A stretch of DNA of 6,061 nucleotides from SIG480 sp045595605 (GTDB taxonomy: Bacteria; Bacillota; Clostridia; Oscillospirales; JAAYXM01): the NCBI GenBank assembly GCA_045595605.1, contig JAZOAS010000170.1, forward strand, positions 1 through 6,061. The letters are read 5' to 3'. A program made the position numbers and the translations under genes. Of this stretch, positions 1-6,061 are shown in pieces. Every line of letters begins with the position of its first letter. Positions within the stretch are counted from its first letter, which is position 1. The notes under the pieces were generated by a model. That model was not told the origin of the DNA. It was given only the letters and a program-made list of their open reading frames with translations, and searched no databases.

Positions 1-1
1 A

Positions 2-172
2 TATCAGTATCTCGAACCCGGCGATGTTACCTTTGAAAGCTCAGATGAAGCTGTTGCAACCGTCTCTGCCGACGGTGTCGTAACCGGTGTCGGCACGGGG
101 ACAACAACCATTACCGCAGCTCTCAAGGCTGACCCGACAAAGTCAGAAACTATCGATATAAAGGTCACTTTC
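2..172 (+). other. Big_2 bacterial Ig-like domain 1 (N-terminally cut by the window)
   Basis: Residues 1-57 are the C-terminal two thirds of a Big_2 domain. The diagnostic run is visible: VTFESSDEAVATVSADGVVT, then a GVGTGTTTITA strand and a final IDIKVTF strand. The family consensus is a W/F-x-SSD-x-x-x-A-T-V-x-x-x-G-x-V-T-G core followed by a G-x-x-x-I-T-A strand. Such domains act as spacers or adhesive modules in surface proteins. Its start lies upstream, so more repeats may precede it. Confidence 0.88.
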
Positions 173-3100
173 CCGAGTGACCCGCACATATTTGAATTCA
201 TCACCTCTCAGGCAGGCTTTAATATGGAGAAAATGGTCTCAACCGACGATTTTTCCGGAAAGCCTGTAATCAGAGCGATAAACAGCGGTCTGTACTTCAA
301 GGATATGTTTGACTGGAACTATGAAGTTCCGGCGGAATATTCAAAGGACGGAAGCGCGTTCATGGCGCTTGATACAACAGAGGACGACGGTGATGCAAAG
401 CTTACCGACAAGTGGGCTGTCGTTTCAAACAAGGGCGGAAGCCACCTCGGCAGCATGCATGTTCTTTCAACAAGTCTCCAGCAGCAGTTCCAGCCTGATA
501 ACTACGCCGACCCGACAAGAACAAACTTCGCAGCTCTCAGGCTTGAGCTCGATGCTCCGGGCGAGTATATTGTTCAGGCGAAGGCGGGCGTATTCCCGAG
601 CGGTGCGGTAACGGCTTCATACTTCTTCAAGGAAGGCGAGGACGGCATCGTCACATCTGCTCCGAATGATTATCCGGAAGAAAAGATGCTCTCATACTTT
701 AACTCAGCAAAGGCTACGGATTATACCTATATCGGCAATGTCACCGTTGGCGAAATGGGCAATTATATTCTCGCGTTTGTTGCGGATGAGACTTCAATTT
801 CTAAAAATGCAGTAACTCTTATTTCAAACGATATCCCGTTCCAGTGGTTCCACCTCGCGGGAATAAGACTTGTTCCGGCGGATATGGACTACCAGACAGG
901 TCTTTCAATCGCGGCAGAGACAGACATCATCTACAACGGCGAAGAAATTCCGCTTGATGTAAAGGAAACCTGGGAATATGCAGGAGAAAAAGAGGTTTCT
1001 TACTCTGACATTAAGTTTGAAAGCTCGGATAACTCAAAGGCAACAGTTGATGAGGACGGTGTTGTAACCGCAGTTTCTGAAGGTGAAGTTATAATCACCG
1101 CAACTCAGAAGAGCCGCCCGCAGTTCTCCGAAGAATTTAAGTTTGAAATTTACGACCCGAATGCAGAAAACATCGGTGTCCGTCTTGTTTACAACCTCGG
1201 AACAGGCGTTATGAAGGACCAGACAACCTATAACCCCCACAACAACCGTCTTGAAGAGGGTACAGGTCGTTTGCGTGACCTCTCATATGTTGATTCATTT
1301 GACGAAATCGACGGCTCTCTTACAGAAATGTGGGAATACAACAACCTCGCAAACATCACCTGGAAGGCGCTTGAGATGGACAGCCTGCTCTTATCTCCCG
1401 CGCCTGCAGATTATGCGAAGGGCTCATTTGTTGCGCTCAAGCTTCGTGTTCCGATAAAGGGTACTTATGATGTAAATATCCAGACATATCCGTTCACGGT
1501 CGGCACAGAGGCTGATGTATATATGATTCCGAAGGGAAATATCGAGAATGTAACGCTTGCTGATGTTGAGGGCGTTTCTCCGATAGGTCATATTGTCGGA
1601 ACGGATTTTGAAAACTGCGTACAGAATGCGGGTTCATACACGATTGACCGCGGCGGCGAGTATTTTATCGTATTTAAATTCGATACAGATAACAAATACC
1701 TCACTAACACATCAAGACATTACTTCTCAATACAGGAAATCGCACTCAAAGCTCCGACGGGACCTTTCTCTCAGGTAAAGCTTGGAATTGACACTCTTGA
1801 CGAAGAAGGCGATTCTCTCTATTTCGATGCGTACCGCAAGGTAAACTACACCTTGCTTGACGAGTTCGGAAACGAAATCGACGGCTTCAACCCCGACCTT
1901 GTTGAGATAAACGATGTTTCGGTTGTCGGTGAGGGTGTAAGCGTCGTTTATGAAAACGGAAATTACTATGTAAAGACAGAAAAAACCGCAGGAGATGCGT
2001 CTCTTACAGTCGATATGACCTACCGTGGAAAGAATGTTACTGAAACCTTCTCGTTCAAGGTAGAGGACATCGGAAAGCATGGCAGAACTATCTATTCCGA
2101 TGAGATGATTTCGGCAGCTCAGGAAAATGTAAAGAAATATTCCTGGGCAAGAGATGAAAAGAACAAAGCAGTAAAGGATGCAGACCGCTACCTCGCCCTT
2201 GGCCTTGACTTTATCTGGAACTCAGTTACGGGTCAGGGTGTGCCGAGAACTTACCATGTAGGTATCGAGGGTGACGGTGACGAATATCTCTGCCGCTACT
2301 GCCGTGTTGACCTTTACAAGGAAGGTCACGGCAACTATCCGTTTAAAACAGATCCGATAAGTGACCCGTGGAAGGTGAAGTGCCCTGAGTGCTCAAGCCG
2401 CTTCCCGTCAAACGACTTCGGAAGCTTCTATGAGCTTGGAAAGACACGCGAAAACGGCGGAATGTTTGATAGAATCACAGCGCTTGAAAACCACCGCGCA
2501 ATGCTTATCGAAAAGGGTCTTCTCTCAGAAGAGGCTATCGCGCTTGAAGGTCCCGGTGAGGACTGCTCGGCAGAGTGGTATCTCTACTACGGCTACGGTG
2601 TCAAGGGCGGTTATCTCCATAACGACCTCTACCCGCGCGTAGATAAATCAGCGGCAAGCTTTGACCCGAATGTAGAAACTGTTGCACGCTGGGGCGTTGA
2701 CGACAGTATGGGCTATAACACAGGCAAGAAATGTGCAAGCGGCGTAGAGGAGATTCATACTTACATCGGTTACTATAACCACTTCGCACACTTCTATATA
2801 GCAGATAACACCTTCTACCTCAATGCGTTCAACGCATTCAAGAAGGCATACTTCTACACAGGCGAAGAGAAGTATGGCGTTGCAGGCGCAATTCTCATCG
2901 ACCGCCTCGCAGATATCTATCCGACATATGACCTTAATGTTTACCTTCCGCGCTTTGCAAACATCAACGGTGGCTCTATCGCAGGTAAGACCGTCGGAAA
3001 GATTTGGGAGTGCTATGTGGCAGAATATCTCGCAGATGCATATGACGCATTCTGGCCGATGTTTGAAAACGAAAAGGTCATAAACTTCCTCCATGACAAA

Positions 3101-6061
3101 GCGGTATATTACGGAATGGAGAACGATAAGGCAAACGCCGTAAAGATTCGCCAGAATATCGAGGACGGTATCTGCCGTGAGATATTCAAGACCGCGCTTA
3201 CATCACAGCTCAACGGTAACTTCGGTCTTAACCAGCTCGCTGTAGGTAATGCAGCGATTGCGCTTGACCATAAGAAGGATACCGCTGAGATGCTTGAGTG
3301 GCTGTACAAGTCAAAATGGACGAATGATATGTCATACAACACGGGCGGTGAAATCAGTACACGACTTGTTGATGTCATTTACCGTGACGGTCAGAACTAC
3401 GAGTCCCCGTCATATAACAACCTCGGCGTCACCGACTTTATAAAGATTGCTGAGAATCTTGCACGCTACAAGAAAAACGGTGGCGAGTTCAACGAAATTT
3501 CGATTCTCGAGCACCCGAAGTATTTAAAGCTTATCAACTCCTTCCAGACGCTTACGCTTGTCCGTCGAGGAGTAAAGGCGCTTGCAGACTCCGGTCAGCC
3601 GGCGTACTATAACAAATATCCGGACAAAGTTCCGCTTACAACCGCTTTCTATTATACGAAGGACCACGAGAATCCCGAGGTGCGCGAGGAAGCAATAAAG
3701 ATGGCTCAGCACCTTTATATGCAGCAGGGTGAAAACCTTAAAACCAACCATTACGACATCTATACAAGAAATCCCGAGTCTCTTTATGATGATGTAATGG
3801 CGATAATTGAGGAGTACGGTGAATATCCGTATGACAAGAGCTCAATTATGACGGGCTATGGTTTCGCGGCTATCCGTGACGGTGCTCTTTACGAAAAGGT
3901 AACGGATGCAACCGGCATTCGCGATACAACCCGTGACTTTACGCTCAACTTCTCAGGTCACAGTCACCACCAGCATCACGACTTCCTTGACCTTGGTATG
4001 GAAGCTTACGGTATCGGTATGACAATGGACCTCGGTTACCCTGAAACTGCGCTCGCGGGAGACCCGCATACAGCACAGTGGTCAAATACCGTTCTCGCAC
4101 ATAACACGGTTATGGTTGACGAGAGTCAGATGGGAAAACCGGCGAGAATATCACAGCCGTCGCTTCACTTTGACGCGAAGGATACAAGAGTAAAGATTAT
4201 TGATGCCGAGACTCCGAGTGCATATCCGCAGTGCAACGACTTCCGCAGAACAATAGTCATGATTGACTACGACGATGAAATCTCCTACGGTGTTGACTTC
4301 TTCCATGTTGACGGAGGAAGCGACCACCTCTACACCTTCTCTCCGAACTCAAATTCGAGACCTGTCGTTTCCGAGAATCTCGAAGGAAAGTTTGTAAAGC
4401 AAGTTGACGACCCGCAGGATACCTGGATTTATGACGATAACCACTATCCGTTCTCGTCATACGCGGGAGCAGATGTTCAGTTCGGTTGGGACCCCTACAC
4501 CGACATGAGCAAGGTCGAAGCTCCGAAGAAATTCCCGCTCGGTTATACATGGATGTTCAATGTCGAGAGTGCGGATAACCCCGAAGTATCAGAGTTCTGG
4601 CTCGATTATGCTATCGAGGACTTTGAAAAAGAGCCGTCACGAAACTCAAATGTTAATGTCCGTCTCCGCGTAACAATGCTCAATGACTTTGATGCAGACG
4701 AGATATCCCTTGTAAGCACAAAACCGCAGAGAGTCAAGGCAAACGAGTGTGTAGGGGACCTTGAAAAGTTCCTTGTCCGCCGTCGCGGAGAGAAGCTTGA
4801 CTCGCTCTTTACGGCAGTTTATGAGCCGTATAAGGACGGAAGCCGTTATGTAAGCGACATTCAGAGTGAAGCGCTTACAGTTGAGAAGATTGCAGGCGAA
4901 GATTCGGGTTATGACTATGTAAAGGCTGTCAAGGTAGTTCTCGCAGACGACAGATGCGACTATGTGGTATATGCTACAAACAAGAATAATACCTACAAGA
5001 TTACCGACCCCGAAACAGGATACAGCTTCGAGTTCCGAGGCTTTGTCGGCGTATGGACAGTAAATGCAGAGAGTGAAAACATCTACACCTACATCCACGA
5101 CGGCGAGATGATTGGTGAGGGTGAGAATAAGCTTTCAGGGCTTGAGAGTGTCGTAACGGGTACAGTTACAAACTTCCAGAAGGAGCTTTCGCTTGACAAC
5201 TGGATTGATGTAACTTTCGACCGCGACTTTACTCAAATAGAAGCAAACGACCTCGTTGACAGAATGATGAACATTGAGCGCGATACATCGGGCAACTCAT
5301 CATATGTAATCGAAGGAATAACAATGAAGGATTCCCGAAACGCGCGAATCAACCTCAACTCAACATCTCTCATTTCGGCTCATAAGGATGTTATGAACCT
5401 TGAGGAAGGATATGTCTATAACATTGCTGAGGGACAGGACTTCGAGATTCCGATGAGCTATGAAGATGACGGCGCTCCGGTATTCGACGCAGTTTCTGAT
5501 AAGCAGGTATCAGCAGGAAGCTCAATCAAGACAACAGTAAATGCAACACCGCGAGATGAGGACCTTACAGTAACCTACAAGGCAAGAACCCTCCCGCGTG
5601 GTGCAAGCTTTGATGCAGAAACTGCAACGCTCTCCTGGAAGCCGACATCAGCTCAGATTGGTAAGAACCTTGTCGCAATCGACGCTATCGACTCAGAGGG
5701 CCGCGTTTCAACGGTTTACTTTGAGATTCAGGTATTCGGTTCCTCCGGTGGCGGAGGCGGCGGAGGCGGAGGCTTCGACATCCCGCCGAAGGACGACGAG
5801 CCGACCGACGAACCGGGCACAGACGAACCCGGAACTGAAACACCGGGAACAGAAGACCCGACAGTAACACCGGGAGCAGACGAAGAAGGCTTTATTGACC
5901 TTGGAAACCACGCTTGGGCGGAAGATTCAATCAACGCTCTTGCAGATGATGGAATCATCAAGGGAACAAGCGAAAAGACCTTCTCACCTGCATCAAATAT
6001 AACACGCGCTGACTATGCAATACTTCTTGTAAGAGCATTCGAGCTTGAAAGCGACAGTACT
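2..6061 (+). CDS. Giant SLH-anchored, multi-Ig heparinase II/III-family polysaccharide lyase (partial at both ends)
   Basis: One reading frame stays open for 2020 codons with no stop, so both ends of the gene lie outside the window; signal peptide and true start are not visible. The core (about residues 693-1713) has the layout of heparinase II/III lyases: a helical toroid with a GNFG motif and an ESPSYN motif, then a beta-sandwich with GHSHHQHHD, DLGYP and AHNTVMVD. Such enzymes cleave uronate-containing polysaccharides by beta-elimination. Around the core are Big_2 domains, two related beta-rich modules, further Ig-like domains, a Gly/Pro-rich linker and an SLH domain, all typical of exported Clostridia surface proteins. 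Typical family members are about 600-800 residues, so this one is unusually large. The codon style looks even along its length and no frameshift is seen. The fold and surface location are well supported; the substrate is unknown and activity is inferred from motifs. Confidence 0.93.
182..883 (+). other. Beta-rich carbohydrate-binding-like module, copy 1
   Basis: Residues 61-294 hold no family I can name with certainty. The second half reads as a jelly-roll style beta-sandwich: an ALRLELDAPGEYIVQAKAG strand pair near 178-196, a surface segment rich in Tyr and acids (about 219-245), a GEMGNYILAFVAD strand (250-262) and a closing FHLAGIRLVP strand (283-292). The pattern of ligand-binding aromatic residues and a strand reading 'F-x-L-x-G-I-x-L' is common in CBM-like domains fused to polysaccharide lyases. 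It has a clear relative at residues 390-585, in the same position after a Big_2 domain. A binding role is inference; a purely structural role is possible. Confidence 0.5.
902..1153 (+). other. Big_2 bacterial Ig-like domain 2
   Basis: Residues 301-384 form a complete Big_2 domain. The core reads IKFESSDNSKATVDEDGVVT (338-356), followed by AVSEGEVIITAT and a final EEFKFEIY strand. It matches domain 1 closely: both carry F-E-S-S-D, then A-T-V, D-G-V-V-T, a G and an I-T-A strand. The leading part (IIYNGEEIPLDV) is the usual N-terminal strand in which the domain sets up its sheet. It links the two copies of the beta-rich module. Confidence 0.88.
1169..1756 (+). other. Beta-rich carbohydrate-binding-like module, copy 2
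   Basis: Residues 390-585 repeat the plan of the module at 61-294. Matching landmarks are VALKLRVPIKGTYDVNIQTY (477-496, against AALRLELDAPGEYIVQAKAG), a string-like 'ADVYMIPKG' strand, an IGHIVG strand, GGEYFIVFKFDTDN (551-564, against MGNYILAFVADET), and the closing YFSIQEIALKAP (574-585, against FHLAGIRLVP). Identity is low, so the duplication is old or the copies have specialised. Trp444 and Trp454 in the first half are candidate sugar-stacking residues. No named family is claimed; carbohydrate binding is inferred from position next to a lyase. Confidence 0.5.
1766..2068 (+). other. Divergent Ig-like spacer domain 3
   Basis: Residues 589-689 alternate short hydrophobic strands and turns: QVKLGIDTL, KVNYTLLDEFGNEIDGF, VEINDVSVVGEGVSVVYENG, YYVKTEKTAGDASLTVDMTY and the final ETFSFKVED. 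The 'L-D-E-F-G-N-E-I-D' turn and a strand reading 'G-D-A-S-L-T-V' recall bacterial Ig domains of the Big type, but the SSD/ATV core of domains 1 and 2 is missing. It sits directly before the catalytic toroid, where it may pack against it. The assignment as Ig-like rests on strand pattern and context only. Confidence 0.5.
2078..3826 (+). other. Heparinase II/III-type alpha/alpha-toroid lyase domain
   Basis: Residues about 693-1275 are mostly helical, in agreement with the incomplete (alpha/alpha) toroid of heparinase II/III and related lyases. Landmarks in order are the double CxxC segment at 764-797 followed by FPSNDFGSFY (801-810), aromatic helices with HTYIGYYNHFAHFYIADNTF (919-938), a helix AFKKAYFYTGEEKYGVAGAI (945-964), LNGNFGLNQLAVGNAAIALD (1070-1089) and DGQNYESPSYNN (1129-1140). 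In this superfamily the toroid supplies an Asn or His that neutralises the uronate carboxylate and a Tyr that acts as acid/base. Asn1073 and Tyr1138 are my candidates by motif position, not by alignment. The active-site cleft would lie between this domain and the following beta-sandwich. Confidence 0.8.
2291..2392 (+). other. CxxC...CxxC zinc-knuckle-like insertion in the lyase domain
   Basis: Cys764 and Cys767 (LCRYCRVD) and Cys794 and Cys797 (KCPECSSRFPSNDF) form two knuckles 26 residues apart, with Pro and Trp between them. This is the arrangement of a rubredoxin-like or zinc-ribbon metal site. A comparable CPxC...CPxCG segment followed by FPSNDF is, from memory, a recurring feature of one group of heparinase II/III-family proteins, where it probably stabilises the N-terminal part of the toroid. 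The remaining cysteines of the protein are isolated. Zinc binding is inferred from the pattern; a pair of disulfides is an alternative for an exported protein. Confidence 0.65.
3839..5140 (+). other. Heparinase II/III beta-sandwich (Hepar_II_III-like) domain
   Basis: Residues about 1280-1713 hold the most diagnostic part of the enzyme. GYGFAAIRDG (1285-1294) opens the sheet, then GHSHHQHHDFLDLGMEAYG (1319-1337), MTMDLGYPE (1340-1348), W1360 and LAHNTVMVDESQMG (1365-1378). The family pattern is G-H-x-H-x-D, about ten residues to G, six more to an Asp in D-x-G, then a Trp and A-H-N-T-V-x-V-D; the spacing here fits. In Pedobacter heparinase II the equivalent His/Asp/His set holds a structural zinc, so His1325, Asp1343 and His1367 are tentative ligands. 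Later strands include FLVRRRGEKLDSLFTAVYEP (1590-1609), a form of the 'R-x-G...F-x-x-V-x-E-P' segment of this family, and IHDGEMIGEG (1698-1707). The family call is strong; exact domain end is approximate. Confidence 0.85.
5150..5461 (+). other. Unassigned beta-rich domain, possibly SbsA-type Ig-like (Big_5-like)
   Basis: Residues about 1717-1820 follow the lyase. The segment LSLDNWIDVTFDRDFTQIEA (1729-1748) looks like the opening strands of SbsA-type Ig domains ('I-x-V-x-F-D/S...'), and EGYVYNIAEGQDFEI (1802-1816) looks like the late 'L-x-x-G-x-x-Y-x-I' strand. The region between (IEGITMKDSRNARINLNSTS) is also strand-like. Similarity is weak and the domain may instead be the last part of the lyase beta-structure. 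A spacer role is inferred from its place between enzyme and wall anchor. Confidence 0.35.
5468..5737 (+). other. Putative Ig-like domain (He_PIG / cadherin-like)
   Basis: Residues 1823-1912 match the He_PIG pattern: the opening GAPVFDAVSDKQVSAGSSI (1824-1842), a strand DLTVTYKARTLPRGASFDAE (1855-1874), then TATLSWKPTSAQIGKNLVAI (1875-1894), ending in STVYFEIQVFG. The consensus has P-x-F, 'L-P-x-G-x-x-F/L-D-x-x-T-G-x-L-S/T-W-x-P' and a final 'F-x-I-x-V' strand, and each element can be seen here. Such domains are common spacers in exported carbohydrate-active proteins. It is the last folded domain before the linker. Confidence 0.82.
5738..5887 (+). other. Low-complexity linker: Gly9 tract followed by Pro/Thr/Glu/Asp-rich segment
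   Basis: Residues 1913-1962 lack hydrophobic strands. Nine glycines in a row (1916-1924, bases 5747-5773, alternating GGC and GGA codons) are followed by a short FDIPPKDD stretch and near repeats of E-P-G-T (DEPGTDEPGTETPGTEDP, 1936-1953). Flexible linkers of this type join the catalytic part of surface enzymes to SLH anchors and are frequent in Clostridia. The Thr/Pro content could allow O-glycosylation, which is inference. The simple-sequence DNA is a natural site for length variation by slippage in steps of three bases. Confidence 0.85.
5747..5773 (+). repeat. GGN microsatellite-like tract encoding nine glycines
   Basis: Nine consecutive glycine codons (one GGT, then GGC and GGA) form a short purine-rich trinucleotide tract. 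It is imperfect because GGC and GGA alternate. It lies at the domain boundary between the last Ig-like domain and the SLH anchor, where extra or missing units would alter only linker length and keep the frame. Confidence 0.8.
5888..6061 (+). other. S-layer homology (SLH) domain, first of a probable set
   Basis: Residues 1963-2015 match the SLH consensus: FIDLGNHAWAEDSINALADD (1964-1983), GIIKGTSEKTFSPASNITRA (1984-2003) and DYAILLVRAFEL (2004-2015). The hallmark 'F-x-D-x-x-x-H-W-A...I-x-x-L-x-x-x-G-I-I-x-G', F-x-P and I-T-R-A-E/D elements are all present; the Trp is in H-A-W-A rather than H-W-A, a one-residue insertion. SLH domains usually occur as three copies that together bind pyruvylated secondary cell wall polysaccharide, so two more are expected just past the window. 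This anchors the enzyme non-covalently on the cell surface of a monoderm bacterium. The end of the gene is outside the window. Confidence 0.93.

Noticed and set aside
225..240. In-frame ATG codons near residues 75 and 78 as a possible gene start
   Set aside because: They lie after a Big_2 domain already in progress in the same open frame, have no clear Shine-Dalgarno sequence and no following signal peptide, so the real start is upstream of the window.
309..611. 100-codon + strand frame and several shorter + frames (1251-1457, 2823-3083, 5598-5867)
   Set aside because: They overlap the main frame fully in another phase and translate to Ser/Arg/Thr-rich sequence of no known type, the usual product of out-of-phase reading.
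1727..2080. Open frame on the - strand (117 codons), and the similar ones at 2648-3094 and 4646-5098 (148-150 codons)
   Set aside because: They run antisense to the continuous + frame, which carries recognisable domains throughout. Their translations are rich in Cys, Val and Ile runs without domain signatures and are explained by codon bias of the sense strand.
3957..3982. His-rich stretch as an engineered or natural His tag/metal-storage tail
   Set aside because: It is internal, at the position and spacing of the conserved heparinase II/III G-H-x-H-x-D motif, so a catalytic/structural role explains it better.
5747..5846. Tandem repeats as a CRISPR array or intergenic repeat
   Set aside because: The repeats are imperfect trinucleotide and pentapeptide-coding units, in frame within the linker, with no spacers of equal length.
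5685..5961. Three overlapping - strand frames, including one with a proline run
   Set aside because: The proline or Ser/Val-Pro runs are the reverse complement of the Gly9 tract and E-P-G-T linker of the main gene; they are not independent genes.

Overview
The whole window lies inside one very large protein-coding gene on the + strand. Reading from base 2, all 2020 codons to base 6061 are open. There is no start codon that can be called as the true start and no stop codon, so the gene runs off both edges. No second gene, RNA gene, promoter, ribosome binding site, terminator, mobile element or CRISPR array is supported. Residue numbers below count from the first complete codon (residue n begins at base 3n-1).

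The protein is a modular, secreted-type enzyme of the heparinase II/III superfamily (polysaccharide lyases with an alpha/alpha-toroid followed by a beta-sandwich). From N to C terminus it has: a truncated bacterial Ig-like (Big_2) domain; a beta-rich, carbohydrate-binding-like module; a second Big_2 domain; a second copy of the beta-rich module; a third, divergent Ig-like domain; the catalytic toroid with a CxxC...CxxC knuckle; the heparinase II/III beta-sandwich with a dense His cluster; an unassigned, perhaps SbsA-type Ig-like domain; a putative He_PIG Ig domain; a nine-glycine plus Pro/Thr/Glu/Asp linker; and one S-layer homology (SLH) domain cut off by the window end.

The SLH domain, the repeated Ig-like spacers and the low-complexity linker suggest a Gram-positive-type (monoderm) bacterium, most likely an uncultured gut-type member of Clostridia. 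This is inferred from architecture only. SLH domains normally bind pyruvylated secondary cell wall polymer, so the enzyme is probably displayed on the cell surface: the linker and C-terminal Ig domains would hold the lyase off the wall, and the N-terminal beta modules may bind its acidic polysaccharide substrate. The substrate (glycosaminoglycan, alginate-like or another uronate polymer) cannot be read from the sequence. At more than 2000 residues the protein is about three times the size of ordinary heparinase II/III enzymes.
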